64,000 bases of DNA from a bacterium (GCA_030430075.1 JAUIGN010000019.1:1-64000), one strand, 5' to 3'; shown: positions 34,678 through 44,825, counted from the stretch's first letter. Notes: generated by a model from the sequence alone, not told the origin. Translations and numbers: made by a program.

Positions 34678-36615
34678 ATGAAACTGACGTCACGCCTTCC
34701 GCGCGCCGCTTCGTGTCGCCGGCAGCCGCTGGAAGCCCTCCTGGCGGGCAAGCTGAGCGACCGCTCCACGGCGCGGTTGACGAAGCACTTGAACCGGTGC
34801 GAAACATGTCAACAACGGATCACCACGCTGGCGGCCGAGCCTGGCTGGTGGCTTGACGCCAGCCGCTGGTTGGAACCCGAGACTCCGGATTTCGACGCGG
34901 CGGCTGACGACCTGGGGGACTTGCTGTTGGCCGAATTTGATACGTATCCCGACAGCAAACGCGAGTTGCTGGAATGCGGCCTGTTGGAGGCGTCGACCGA
35001 CCCCGCGATGATCGGCAAACTCGGTCGCTACGACGTCAAAAAGGTGCTCGGCGCGGGTGGCACGGGCATTGTCCTCCAGGCGATCGACTCGGAGTTGAGC
35101 CGCCCGGTCGCCATCAAGGTACTCGCCCCAACCCTGGCCGCCCACGGCGCAGCGCGCAAGCGATTCGCACGCGAGAGCCAGGCGGTGGCTGCCGTCGCGC
35201 ATGAAAACGTCGTGGCCGTCCATCACGTGGAAGGCAATGGCCGCATCCCGTACCTCGTCATGCAATACGTCGAAGGGAATTCGCTTCAGGAACGGATCAT
35301 CCAGGACGGGCCCCTTGATGCCACCACGGTCCTGCGAATGACCGCCCAACTGGCCGCCGCCTTGTCGGCCGCCCACGACCAGGGACTCGTCCATCGAGAC
35401 GTCAAGCCGGCGAACATCCTGGTGGGCCCGGCCGGGCAACGCGTCTGGATCACCGATTTCGGCTTGGCGCGGGCTGTCGATGACGCCAGCCTGACACGCA
35501 CCGGCTTCATCGCTGGAACGCCGCATTACATGTCTCCCGAGCAGGCGCGGGGGGCGACCGTCCGGGCCAGCAGCGACCTGTTTGGACTCGGCGGTGTCGT
35601 TTACTTCATGCTGACCGGACGTCCCCCTTTTCGTGCCGAACGAACGCTGGCAATCCTCAACCGGATCTGCGACGAACCGCACCGACCGATTCGGGAAATC
35701 AACCCCCATGTCCCGCCTGCCCTGTCCGAGCTCGTCGATCGGCTGCTCGCCAAGGCACCGGCAGACCGATTCTCCAGCGCAGCCGAAACACGCGATGCCT
35801 GCCTGCGTCTGCTGGCGCAACAAACCTCGCCGGACCAGCGCCCGTCGCTCGGGCAACCGTCCGAGCGAAGCACCACGTTGCCGCGGCGACCCGGTTTTAC
35901 CATTCCGCGCGCGGCCGGCGCCATCGTCGCCTTATCGCTGCTGGCCCTTTGCCTGGCCGGCATCGTTGACCTTTCACGCCACCTTCGGCATCCGACGGGC
36001 AACCCAGGGACAACTCCCGTCGCGGATGCGATGCGTTCGGAAGCGGTCCTGGCTTCGCTGCCCGCGGCCGACCGGGCCCCAGCGCTACCGGCGGGACTGA
36101 ACGTGCCCGCGACACGCCCGCCGCGCCAGCCGGACTCCCGCCGCGAAGACGCCCCTTGGGGCCAACCGGGGCCTGCACCACTGGCAGTAGCGGAGGCAGA
36201 GTTCGAAGCGCCCGAGCGACTGCGCGGCAATGAGTTCGGCGCCTGGAACTCCGTCGACAGCAACGCGCCTCCGGCGACGATCGGCCGCGCCGCGACCAAC
36301 GCAGTCCAGCCATTCGGCGCGACGCCACGGCCCGCCTCAAACCGGCCGCCGGCAACCCTGTCTACGGTTCGCCCCGCACCAAGCGTCGACGAATCCGCAA
36401 TCTGGCTGCAAGGATTTCAAGACCTCGAACGGGAACTGCTCGAGTTTGACGATCAGATGACGAACCGTCGGCATGCGGCCTTACCATTCGACGGATCGGC
36501 CGTCCTGGATCGCTCGTTCTCCGACTCCGTCCGCTGGGCAGAGACGATCGTCGAGCAACTGAGCGATCGTCCCGAAACCCCGCACGAACACCCGCCAGCG
36601 ACACCCTATTTCTGA
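34678..36615 (+). CDS. Zinc-finger Ser/Thr protein kinase, membrane-bound
   Basis: 645 aa. The N-terminus carries a His37-x3-Cys41-x2-Cys44 zinc-binding anti-sigma-type motif. A Hanks-type kinase domain follows (residues about 118-390): GAGGTGIVLQA, VAIKVL, HRDVKPANIL near 239, DFGLAR and GTPHYMSPEQARG. One membrane helix lies near 410-430 (IVALSLLALCLAGIV), then a 200-residue Pro/Ala-rich exported tail. All catalytic residues are present. The likely job is to sense an envelope signal and control the adjacent sigma factor, by binding or phosphorylation; this is inference from context. ATG 34678 is preferred over a start three codons earlier. Confidence 0.92.
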   Translation: MKLTSRLPRAASCRRQPLEALLAGKLSDRSTARLTKHLNRCETCQQRITTLAAEPGWWLDASRWLEPETPDFDAAADDLGDLLLAEFDTYPDSKRELLECGLLEASTDPAMIGKLGRYDVKKVLGAGGTGIVLQAIDSELSRPVAIKVLAPTLAAHGAARKRFARESQAVAAVAHENVVAVHHVEGNGRIPYLVMQYVEGNSLQERIIQDGPLDATTVLRMTAQLAAALSAAHDQGLVHRDVKPANILVGPAGQRVWITDFGLARAVDDASLTRTGFIAGTPHYMSPEQARGATVRASSDLFGLGGVVYFMLTGRPPFRAERTLAILNRICDEPHRPIREINPHVPPALSELVDRLLAKAPADRFSSAAETRDACLRLLAQQTSPDQRPSLGQPSERSTTLPRRPGFTIPRAAGAIVALSLLALCLAGIVDLSRHLRHPTGNPGTTPVADAMRSEAVLASLPAADRAPALPAGLNVPATRPPRQPDSRREDAPWGQPGPAPLAVAEAEFEAPERLRGNEFGAWNSVDSNAPPATIGRAATNAVQPFGATPRPASNRPPATLSTVRPAPSVDESAIWLQGFQDLERELLEFDDQMTNRRHAALPFDGSAVLDRSFSDSVRWAETIVEQLSDRPETPHEHPPATPYF

Positions 36616-36646
36616 CACCAACATGGAACGTTGAGGAGAGATTGTT

Positions 36647-37660
36647 ATGAAGCGAGCGATGGTCCTGTTGTTGGCCCTGATCGTCATGTTGTGGTCGGCC
36701 GGTGGTGGCCGGTCCCAGGAAGCCCCGGTCGTTGCGAAAGAGGCGACCGAGCCGCCACGTGCGGACGCTGGGTCGACTGAGGCGGAGGCCGCGCCTGCGC
36801 TGCCTGCCGCAGAAGACGAGCGGACGCTGCCGGCGACGGCGCCCGTGCTGCCTGCCGGATTGCCCGAATCCAGTGACGCTCCAGCGGCCGGCGAATTCGC
36901 GCCGCCCGTGTCGAGCAACGAGGAAGCCCCCCCCCAACCCGCGCAATGGGTTGAGATTCCCTACACGGTTCAACAACCGATCGAGGAGGTCTTTCGGACA
37001 GCCGATGGACGCACGGTCAGGGCGACTCGCTTCGTCACGGAAACCCGCACGGCACGCCTCGACGTCAACGAAGATCTCGCCAAGATCGACCTTCCGCCCG
37101 CAGGAAAGCGGGCGGCCGTCCTGGCGGTCACCGCGGCCCGACACCCGCGTCTGCTGGCCAACCTGAAGAATGCCAAGACGAGCGAAGAGAAAGCCAAGCA
37201 CAGCCTCGCGCTGAAGGAGAACTACGTCGAACACTATGCGGTCGAGACCTGGTGGAGAGAACAGAAACTTGCCGAACTCGAATCCCGTTTGAAGGAACTT
37301 CGGGCCCAGGTGACACAGCGCCAGGAGGCCGAAGAAAAATACGTTGCGGCGGCCATGACGATCGCCGAGCTATGGGCGGACGGCATTGGTATCACGCCTC
37401 CGACTCCGGGCCGCTTGCCCGGCGGCACTGCGACCGACTCGTTACCCGGACCGCAATCGCGCCCCTCGTTTCAGCCGCTTCCAACGTACGGCACGCCTGC
37501 CGTCGCGCCGACGACCGGAGCAGCGACTTTCCCCGGCGGGACCTTTGCTCCGCATGATGGCGGCTCGGCGTCGGGCGGCGAACGACCGCTGCCTCCGCCG
37601 GCATCGGCCACCCCAAGATTCGAATTCGCACCTACCTCCGGCGCCAAGAGCCAATCCTGA
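36647..37660 (+). CDS. Exported coiled-coil protein, third gene of the sigma/kinase cluster
   Basis: 337 aa with a signal peptide (MKRAMVLLLALIVMLWSAGGGRSQEA). A Pro/Ala-rich stretch is followed by a helical, probably coiled-coil middle (about residues 165-245; EEKAKHSLALKENYVEHYAV, LAELESRLKELRAQVTQRQE). A disordered Pro/Gly/Thr tail ends it. No known domain is recognised. It lies 31 bp after the kinase with a TTGAGGAGAG ribosome site, so it is likely co-transcribed and may act with the kinase's exported tail. That functional link is inference. Confidence 0.8.
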   Translation: MKRAMVLLLALIVMLWSAGGGRSQEAPVVAKEATEPPRADAGSTEAEAAPALPAAEDERTLPATAPVLPAGLPESSDAPAAGEFAPPVSSNEEAPPQPAQWVEIPYTVQQPIEEVFRTADGRTVRATRFVTETRTARLDVNEDLAKIDLPPAGKRAAVLAVTAARHPRLLANLKNAKTSEEKAKHSLALKENYVEHYAVETWWREQKLAELESRLKELRAQVTQRQEAEEKYVAAAMTIAELWADGIGITPPTPGRLPGGTATDSLPGPQSRPSFQPLPTYGTPAVAPTTGAATFPGGTFAPHDGGSASGGERPLPPPASATPRFEFAPTSGAKSQS

Positions 37661-37832
37661 ACAGCCCGGAATCGGCCACTTCGCAGTTGGTTGGCGCCCG
37701 CTGGGCAGAAGACGCCGGACCGCACCTGGAGCGACCGGCAAATCGGTCGGTTTCATTTCTTCGAGGTGCCGCGGAAGGCGTTCCCGACGTACCACGGCAG
37801 GCGACGGGTGCGCGGAGACATCGGATCGGCCC

Positions 37833-37853
37833 TCAACTATACTGCGTAGTTGA
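37833..37853. promoter_or_regulatory. Perfect 7-bp inverted repeat before the tricorn gene
   Basis: TCAACTA, 7-nt loop, TAGTTGA, ending 42 bp before the tricorn start codon. It could be an operator or a leader hairpin; no proof of either. Confidence 0.4.
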
Positions 37854-37895
37854 ACGATTGCATCGCTTGAGTTACGCACCTTGAGGAGCCGGTCC

Positions 37896-40800
37896 ATGAT
37901 CCCCGTTTTCAGATCTTTCGTGCTACGCCGTCTGGCGGTCGCCTTGGCCGCCTGGACCTGTCTTACGGCGGCAGCCGCGTCGGCGGAGACAAAGCTGTTG
38001 CGGTTTCCGGATATTCACGACCGCCGCGTGATCTTTACCTACGCGGGTGATTTGTGGACCGTTGGGGACAAAGGCGGAAACGCTCGGCGGTTGACCGTGC
38101 ATCCCGGCCTGGAACTGTTCGCCAAATTCTCTCCGGACGGGAAGTGGGTCGCGTTTACCGGTCAGTACGACGGCGATGAGCAGGTGTACGTCGTGCCATC
38201 GAGCGGCGGGGTACCGCGCCAATTGACGTACTATCCGTCCCGCGGCCCACTGCCTGACCGCTGGGGCTACGACAACCAGGTCTATGGCTGGTCGCCGGAC
38301 GGCAAGCGAATCCTCTTTCGCTCGCTGCGCTACGGTTGGAGCATCGGTCACAATCGCCTCTACTCGGTCGCGTTGGACGGAGGCCTGCCCGAGCCGCTGC
38401 CGATGCCCAAGGCAGGTGCGGGCGACTTCTCACCTGACGGATCGAAGCTCGCTTACTCACCCCTCTTCCGCGATTTTCGGACGTGGAAACGCTACCAGGG
38501 TGGCTGGGCGCAGGACCTGTTTGTCTTTGACCTGAAGTCGCAGCAGCAGCGTCAAATCACCAACCACGTGCGAACCGACCGAGACCCGATGTGGATCGGC
38601 GACAAGATCTACTTCGCGTCGGATCGCACGGACACGTTGAACCTTTTTTACTACGATCTGGCCACGGACAAGACGGTTCAAGTCACCAAGAGTACGCGAT
38701 TTGATGTGCGCTGGCCAAGCCGCGGTGCCGGCACCCGCATCGTGTACGAAATGGGAGGCCGGCTGCACATTCTCGATACGAAAAATGACAAGTCGCGGGC
38801 ACTCAAGATCGACGTGCGGACCGACGCCCTGGCCCTCCGCCCCAAGCGCATCTCAGTCTCCGACAGCATTCGTTCGGCGGGCCTCAGCCCGCAGGGCAAG
38901 CGAGTGGTCGCCGGGGCGCGGGGCGACATCTTCACCTTGCCCAGCGAAAAAGGGGTCACTCGCAATTTGACCCACTCGTCGGACGCCCACGACAAGTCCC
39001 CCGCCTGGTCGCCGGATGGGAGACAGATCGCTTTCCTGTCCGATCGTTCCGGCGAGGAAGAACTGTACGTCATCGATGCACAAGGCAAGGATCCGCCACA
39101 GGCATTGACGGCCGGCGGTTCGGCGATGCGATATTCGCCTGCCTGGTCGCCCGATGGATCGCGGATCGCGTTCAGCGACAAGAACGGCAAGCTGTTCGTC
39201 GTGACGGTCAAGAACAAGCACCTGGTCGAAGTGGCGGATGACCGCGGCGGCCGTCTCCGTGACTATACCTGGTCGCCCCGCGGCGGGTTCCTCGCCTTCA
39301 GCATGGAGAGCCCCAACGGCTTTCGGGCGATTCACATTTGGAGTCGCCAAACCGGCAAGCTGCACAAGATCACGGGCGATGCGTTTCACGAATTCGAACC
39401 AACCTGGGACCCGGACGGTAACTATCTCTATTACTTCAGCGACCGGCAATTCGCGCCGCAACTTGGATCCATGGAGTGGAATTTCGTCCAGGATCGGGAA
39501 ACGGGCATCTTCGCGGTGGCCCTGCGGAAGGAGGTCCCCCATCCATTCCCGCCCGAAAACGATGAAGCGGTGGTGGTCGAGGACAAGCCGGACGACAAAC
39601 CGGGAGATGACCGGCAGAAGCGCGACGGTCGGAAGCCGGACGGCGGTCAGGATGAGGCGGGCGACGGCGACGAGTCTTCAACCGGCAAAGGGCCTTCGCA
39701 CGAGAAGAGCCGCTCGGACGACAACAAGGACGTTAAGAAGTCCCCGGACCGGCCGATCAAGATCGAGTTTGACGGCTTGGCTTCGCGCGTCGCTCGGATT
39801 CCCGTACCGGACGACAACTACTACGGGCTGACCGCCGTGCCGGGCCATCTGCTCTACATTCGCGGCGGTGCCTCATACTACGGACGCTCGTCGGACGTGT
39901 CCCCCGAACTGAAGATCTTCGCCTTCAAGACGCGCAAAGCAGCCACGCTGAGTGACAACACGGGCGGCTACGCGGTCTCACACGACGGCAAGAAGGTCCT
40001 GCTGCGGCGGGCCGGCGGCCTGTCGTTGGCAGACGCCACTCCGGCCGGCAAGGCGTCAGCCAAGAGCGTGCCGACGTCCGGCATGATGGCGGACGTCGAC
40101 CCGGCAGCAGAACACGGCCAGATCTTTGACGAGGTCTGGCGGCGTTTTCGCGACTTCTTTTACGTTGAGAACATGCACGGTTACGACTGGGAGGCGCTCC
40201 GCGACCGCTATCGCCCGCTGCTCAAGCACGCGGCCCATCGTTCCGACGTGAGCTATGTGATCAACGAGATGATCGCCGAGCTGAATGTCGGCCACGCGTA
40301 CAACTCGGGGGGCGACTTCACCATCCCCGAACGCGCCTCCGTTGCACTGCCCGGAGCCCATTTCGAGCTCGATAAGAAAACCAACCGGTATCGGATCGCC
40401 AAGATCTTCCGTGGTCACAACGAAGAACCGACCTACCGGGCCCCCTTGACGGAGATCGGCGTCGACGTCGAAGAAGGTCTGTTCGTACTGGCGATCGACG
40501 GCGAGCCCCTGGATGGCCGGGAGAACCCCTACCGGCTCCTCCGCAACAAGGCCGACCGCCCGGTGGCATTGACGGTCAACCAGCGGCCGACCGATGAGGG
40601 CGCCCGGACGGTGACGTTTAATCCGCTCACCAGCGAGCACGACCTGGTTTACCTCGACTGGGTTCTTTCCAACCGACGCCTGGTGGCGAAAGCGAGCGAC
40701 GGGCGGCTCGGCTACATGCACCTGCCCAACATGGGGGCGGAAGGGATCCGCGAATTCAACAAGTGGTTCTACTCGCAAACCGACAAGCAAGGGATGGTGA

Positions 40801-41321
40801 TCGACGTCCGCAGCAACGGCGGCGGCAATGTCTCGTCAATGATCATCGAGCGCCTGCGGCGAACGCTGCTCGCCTGCCGCTACTCGCGGAACAATGATTA
40901 CACGCGGACTTACCCCGGCACCCTGTTCCATGGACACCTGGTCTGCCTGCTGGACGAGACGTCTGCCTCCGACGGAGACATCTTCCCGGCCATGTTCCGC
41001 GAAGCGGGCCTCGGTCCGCTAATCGGCAAGCGATCGTGGGGCGGTGTGACCGGAATCACCAATCGCGGCACCCTGATCGACGGTGGGACAATCTTCGTGC
41101 CGGAATTCGGATTCGCATCCAAGGACGGCGAGTGGATCCTGGAGGGGATTGGCGTCGAGCCGGACATCGAGGTGGAAAACGACCCGCGGCTCCTGATCCG
41201 CGGTCGCGATAGCCAGCTTCAGCGGGGAATCCGCGAGGCCCTCAAGCGGATCGACGCCGAACCGCGCACGCTCCCGGGCAAACCGGCGGGACCGGTCAAA
41301 ACACCTGGTTCCCAACCGTAA
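37896..41321 (+). CDS. Tricorn-type protease (S41), exported
   Basis: 1141 aa. Signal peptide (LRRLAVALAAWTCLTAAAASA), then two beta-propeller-like regions made of WSPDGKRI / AWSPDGSRIAFSD-type TolB/WD40-like blades (about residues 30-530). They are followed by an Asp/Lys/Gly-rich linker (560-620), a PDZ-like region and the C-terminal S41 domain. The latter has VIDVRSNGGGNVSSMI and the nucleophile region DETSASDGDIF near residue 1024, then GVTGITNRG. Such enzymes degrade oligopeptides; the signal peptide suggests periplasmic action. ATG with GAGGAG upstream. Confidence 0.92.
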   Translation: MIPVFRSFVLRRLAVALAAWTCLTAAAASAETKLLRFPDIHDRRVIFTYAGDLWTVGDKGGNARRLTVHPGLELFAKFSPDGKWVAFTGQYDGDEQVYVVPSSGGVPRQLTYYPSRGPLPDRWGYDNQVYGWSPDGKRILFRSLRYGWSIGHNRLYSVALDGGLPEPLPMPKAGAGDFSPDGSKLAYSPLFRDFRTWKRYQGGWAQDLFVFDLKSQQQRQITNHVRTDRDPMWIGDKIYFASDRTDTLNLFYYDLATDKTVQVTKSTRFDVRWPSRGAGTRIVYEMGGRLHILDTKNDKSRALKIDVRTDALALRPKRISVSDSIRSAGLSPQGKRVVAGARGDIFTLPSEKGVTRNLTHSSDAHDKSPAWSPDGRQIAFLSDRSGEEELYVIDAQGKDPPQALTAGGSAMRYSPAWSPDGSRIAFSDKNGKLFVVTVKNKHLVEVADDRGGRLRDYTWSPRGGFLAFSMESPNGFRAIHIWSRQTGKLHKITGDAFHEFEPTWDPDGNYLYYFSDRQFAPQLGSMEWNFVQDRETGIFAVALRKEVPHPFPPENDEAVVVEDKPDDKPGDDRQKRDGRKPDGGQDEAGDGDESSTGKGPSHEKSRSDDNKDVKKSPDRPIKIEFDGLASRVARIPVPDDNYYGLTAVPGHLLYIRGGASYYGRSSDVSPELKIFAFKTRKAATLSDNTGGYAVSHDGKKVLLRRAGGLSLADATPAGKASAKSVPTSGMMADVDPAAEHGQIFDEVWRRFRDFFYVENMHGYDWEALRDRYRPLLKHAAHRSDVSYVINEMIAELNVGHAYNSGGDFTIPERASVALPGAHFELDKKTNRYRIAKIFRGHNEEPTYRAPLTEIGVDVEEGLFVLAIDGEPLDGRENPYRLLRNKADRPVALTVNQRPTDEGARTVTFNPLTSEHDLVYLDWVLSNRRLVAKASDGRLGYMHLPNMGAEGIREFNKWFYSQTDKQGMVIDVRSNGGGNVSSMIIERLRRTLLACRYSRNNDYTRTYPGTLFHGHLVCLLDETSASDGDIFPAMFREAGLGPLIGKRSWGGVTGITNRGTLIDGGTIFVPEFGFASKDGEWILEGIGVEPDIEVENDPRLLIRGRDSQLQRGIREALKRIDAEPRTLPGKPAGPVKTPGSQP

Positions 41322-41704
41322 CCGGACCGGGACCGTCCCCGTCTCGCGTCCCCGCGCCAGCCCGCCGCGGCTGGCCTGGTCCGCCTGATCGTTACAATCG
41401 GACCACCGCGCCGAGCCCCCGCGACGGGGCTCGGCAGTTGCTCGTTCACGCCCGGACCCGGTCTGCGTAGACTTCCCTGTGGTCCGTTGTCAGGCGTTGC
41501 CACGGACGTCCGATTGTTGTCAACAGACGGAAGATTCCGCGCTTGCCAATCCTAACCGCCAGGCAATCAAGACGGTCCGACGAGCTTCCGCTGGCGCGGC
41601 GTGATCCACGCTGCCGATCTAAATCAAACGACCACCACACAGGTCTCCCAGGATCAGTTTCAGGGCACGGACACGCCCCCAGGTTCGCCGACACCCGGTC
41701 TTCA
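41322..41704. other. Intergenic region with a 9-bp inverted repeat
   Basis: About 380 bp between the tricorn and ftsK genes. CCGAGCCCC (41411-41419) and GGGGCTCGG (41426-41434) form a strong 9-bp hairpin with a 6-nt loop. No T-run follows, so terminator function is uncertain. No gene is seen. Confidence 0.5.
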
Positions 41705-44398
41705 ATGTCGGCGCTCCCGAAGTCCGTGCCGATGTTCGAAAATCGAAAACTGAAACACGATCTGACTGCCCTGGCACTGCTCTGCCTGTGTGTGTTTCTC
41801 TGTGTCTCGCTGGCGACCTACGACCCGGCCGACCCGGTGGGCGAGTTGATCCGGCCGCTGGACCAGCTCTATCAGCAAGACGTGCTGGTTTACCCGCAGC
41901 CGAATCAAGCGGGTAACGCCTGCGGCCGGTTGGGTGCCCTGGCTGCCGACATCCTGTTGAACGTGTTTGGTGTGGGCGCGTTCTACCTGGCCGGATCGTT
42001 GATCGTCCTGGATATCCTTCTCCTCAGCCGCCGCGAGATCACGAATCCGGTGCTGAGGCTGGCCGGCTGGCTGGTCTCCCTGTTCGGACTGGCGACCCTG
42101 GTCGCCCTGTTGGTCACCGACTGGTCGCCGGGACCGGTGATTGGCGCCGGCGGGTACCTGGGGATGCTCGGCCGCGGCATGTTGGAGTCTCATTTTGCCA
42201 AGGCCGGCACCTTGATTCTGGCCGCCAGCTTGTTGCTCGGCGGGCTCCTGGTCTGTACCGACTACGTCTTGTTTCAGTTCGCGTTTACGGCGATGGGTCT
42301 TGGTGGGACCGTGCTTCGTCGTAGCGGGGCAGCGGTCGCCAGGCGGCGGCCACGCGTGGCGTTGGCCGCCGGCGAGCGTGTCGAAGACGGGCCGTCGGGT
42401 GTGGTGGAAGCAGAACAGGGCCCGCCTGATCCGGCGAATGAACCGTTGGACGACACGGTCGATGAGGACGACGTGGTGGAAGTCCGGGTCGGCAGAAAGC
42501 CGCCCGCGGAGGCCGAGTTGGAAGACGAAGCGGAAGATGCGGCGGCGGCGGCGGCCGAGGAAGAAGACGAGGAGGCCGAACTGGAGGTGGAAACGGTCGT
42601 CAAGACGCGGCCCAAGAAGGCGAAACCGCGGGGGATCTCCAAGCGGCCGCACTTCGCCGTCAACAAGAATTTTGACGCCGACGATCGGGAGGAAGTGATG
42701 AACCGCCTGGACGCCGCCACGCAGGCCGGCGACGAGGAATATGAATTGCCGAGCGTGGATCTGCTGATCGAGGGCGACGACTTTTGTTACGACGAGCAGA
42801 TCAAGGAAGTGCGGCGCAAGGCCAAGATCCTGGAGAAGACCTTTGCCGACTTCGGCTTCCAGGTCAAGGTGGTGGAAATCGATACCGGGCCCGTCATCGC
42901 GCAATACGAAGTGCAGCTCGAAGCCGGTCTGCGGCTTTCCAAGATCACCGGCCTGGCCGACGATCTGGCAATCGCCCTCCGTGTGCCCAGCGTACGGATC
43001 GTGGCCCCGATTCCGGGGAAGAATACGGTCGGCATTGAAGTGCCCAACGAAGTGCGGCAGGTGGTCCGCCTGCGTGAAGTCATCGAAGAGACGAATGGCA
43101 AGACACGGAAAATGAACATCCCCTTGTTTCTGGGAAAAGATGTGTCCGGCAAGTCGCTTTCGGTCGATCTCGCTTCGCTGCCCCACCTCCTGATCGCGGG
43201 TCGGACGGGTACCGGAAAGAGCGTTTGCCTGAATGCGATCATTTCGTCCATCCTGATGACCAAGAAGCCGGACGAAGTCCGCCTCCTGATGATCGACCCG
43301 AAGATGGTCGAATTGAGCGGCTACGGGCGCTTGCCCCACTTGATGCACCCGGTGGTGACGGACATGCGAAAGGCAGAAGCAATTCTGGCCTGGGCGGTCG
43401 AAAAGATGGAAGAGCGGTATGCCCTGCTGGCCCGGGCCGGCGTCCGCCACATCACCAGCTACAACCAGTTGGACGATGATGCGCTCCGCAAGCGGCTCAA
43501 GCCGGAGAGCGAACAGGAGATGGAGTCGATTCCGAATCAACTTCCGTTCATCGTGATCGTGGCCGACGAAATCGCGGACCTCATGATGACGGCGGGTAAG
43601 GAGGTCGAGCAACACATTATTCGCCTGGCCCAGAAGAGCCGGGCCGTCGGCATTCACCTGATCCTGGCCACGCAGAAACCGACGGTCGATGTCATCACCG
43701 GCCTGATCAAGTCCAACTTGCCTGCCAGGATCTCGTTCCAGGTTGCCAGCCGCACCGACAGCCGCGTGGTATTGGATGAGATGGGAGCCGACAAATTGCT
43801 CGGCAACGGCGACATGCTTTTCCTCTGGCCAGGGACCAGCACGCTATTGCGAGGACAAGGGACGTTCCTGACCGACGACGAAATTGACCGCGTGGTGGAA
43901 AGCGTCAGCCACGGCGAGCAGAACTTTGTCAACGAACTGGTGAATCTCAAGGTGGATTCTCCCGATGACGATGCCGAAGCTCCCGGACCGCTGAAGAAGC
44001 GCGACGATCTCTATGAAGCGGCGGTCGACGTCATCGTCCGCGAAGGCCGGGGCAGTGTCTCACTGCTGCAACGGACGCTGGGCATCGGCTATGGTCGCGC
44101 CGCGCGGTTGATCGACTACATGGCCGAAGATGGGATCGTGGGCCCCTACGCGGGGTCCCAGGCTCGGGAAATCCTGATTTCCGTCGCCGATTGGGAGCAA
44201 ATGCAGAGCGGTGAATCGCCGGCCGAGTCCAAGCCGGAGTCTTCGCCGGCGCCCAAACGATCCAACACGATCAAGCCCGAACCGGACTGGGACGATCCCG
44301 ACGAAGACGACGACGCGGCGGCCGCCATGGCGGAGTCGTGGGACGACGAAACCGAAGAAGAGGAGGAATTCGAGGAGTACGAAGCGGAAAGTGCCTGA
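41705..44398 (+). CDS. ftsK: DNA translocase FtsK/SpoIIIE
   Basis: 897 aa. The N-terminal part has four membrane helices (first about residues 20-45), then an acidic linker of about 130 residues. The motor follows: Walker A GRTGTGKSV near 498, Walker B IVADEIADLMM near 618, and LILATQKPTVDVITGLIKSN. The gamma domain near the C-terminus is a winged helix (VSLLQRTLGIGYGRAARLIDYM) that reads KOPS-type sequences. An acidic tail of about 40 residues ends it. It pumps chromosome ends during segregation. Start: ATG 41705, or ATG 41732 nine codons later. Confidence 0.94.
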   Translation: MSALPKSVPMFENRKLKHDLTALALLCLCVFLCVSLATYDPADPVGELIRPLDQLYQQDVLVYPQPNQAGNACGRLGALAADILLNVFGVGAFYLAGSLIVLDILLLSRREITNPVLRLAGWLVSLFGLATLVALLVTDWSPGPVIGAGGYLGMLGRGMLESHFAKAGTLILAASLLLGGLLVCTDYVLFQFAFTAMGLGGTVLRRSGAAVARRRPRVALAAGERVEDGPSGVVEAEQGPPDPANEPLDDTVDEDDVVEVRVGRKPPAEAELEDEAEDAAAAAAEEEDEEAELEVETVVKTRPKKAKPRGISKRPHFAVNKNFDADDREEVMNRLDAATQAGDEEYELPSVDLLIEGDDFCYDEQIKEVRRKAKILEKTFADFGFQVKVVEIDTGPVIAQYEVQLEAGLRLSKITGLADDLAIALRVPSVRIVAPIPGKNTVGIEVPNEVRQVVRLREVIEETNGKTRKMNIPLFLGKDVSGKSLSVDLASLPHLLIAGRTGTGKSVCLNAIISSILMTKKPDEVRLLMIDPKMVELSGYGRLPHLMHPVVTDMRKAEAILAWAVEKMEERYALLARAGVRHITSYNQLDDDALRKRLKPESEQEMESIPNQLPFIVIVADEIADLMMTAGKEVEQHIIRLAQKSRAVGIHLILATQKPTVDVITGLIKSNLPARISFQVASRTDSRVVLDEMGADKLLGNGDMLFLWPGTSTLLRGQGTFLTDDEIDRVVESVSHGEQNFVNELVNLKVDSPDDDAEAPGPLKKRDDLYEAAVDVIVREGRGSVSLLQRTLGIGYGRAARLIDYMAEDGIVGPYAGSQAREILISVADWEQMQSGESPAESKPESSPAPKRSNTIKPEPDWDDPDEDDDAAAAMAESWDDETEEEEEFEEYEAESA

Positions 44399-44605
44399 TG
44401 GCAGGGCCCCGCCTTGCCCGACAGCCCGCCACCAGCCGGTCGGACGACACCAGCAGCCTGCGTCAATGGGCCGGTCGCAACCCGGCGGAGGCGAGAGCTC
44501 GGCACCTCACCCGCTGATCATCCGGGTTACCACGCGGTTGCCCACGGCTCCGTCCGGCAATGCCTCAGGAAGATCGTGAAGATTGCCCCCATTCGCGGCG
44601 CGCGG

Positions 44606-44634
44606 TTGACAATTTCCCTCTTCCGGCCTATCGT
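44606..44634 (+). promoter_or_regulatory. Sigma70-type promoter for the cimA leader
   Basis: TTGACA (44606-44611), exactly 17 bp, then TATCGT (44629-44634). A start of transcription near 44641 would leave a 5' leader of about 18 nt before the leader-peptide ATG. Confidence 0.7.
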
Positions 44635-44658
44635 AGCCCCATTACAGGAAGAAAACGA

Positions 44659-44790
44659 ATGCTCAGCCGACTAAACATCAACACCACCTCCCCTGCCGTG
44701 GGCCACGCGTCCGACATCGTTGCGTCCGGCATCGTTGCGCCCGGCATCGGTGCGGTGGTGGTAAGCATTATTACGGAGGTCAGGGCTTAA
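44659..44790 (+). CDS. Attenuator leader peptide rich in Ile and Val
   Basis: A 43-codon open frame with AGGAAG 7 nt before its ATG. Residues 20-41 hold ten or more branched-chain codons: Ile20 Val21, Ile25 Val26, Ile30, Val33-35, Ile37-38, Val41. The text includes SDIVASGIVAPGIGAVVVSI. Ile plus Val make up 11 of the last 24 residues, while Leu occurs only at positions 2 and 5. Its stop codon (44788-44790) sits 29 nt before the terminator. A ribosome slowed at these codons, for lack of charged Ile- or Val-tRNA, would free the antiterminator arm at 44780-44786. It regulates cimA in cis; the peptide itself need not be functional. Confidence 0.82.
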   Translation: MLSRLNINTTSPAVGHASDIVASGIVAPGIGAVVVSIITEVRA

Positions 44791-44825
44791 GGGCATTAAG
44801 CAACGCGAAACGTCCATTGCCCTGA
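44780..44825 (+). promoter_or_regulatory. Antiterminator pairing
   Basis: TCAGGGC at 44780-44786, within the last codons of the leader peptide, is complementary to GCCCTGA at 44819-44825. The latter forms the left arm of the terminator, so the two structures exclude each other. A ribosome at the leader stop codon would cover the first arm. A small perfect hairpin GCTTAA-GGGCA-TTAAGC (44785-44801) overlaps it. Confidence 0.72.

Noticed and set aside
41702..43657. Minus-strand frame opposite ftsK
   Set aside because: Shadow of the ftsK reading frame with no domain signatures.
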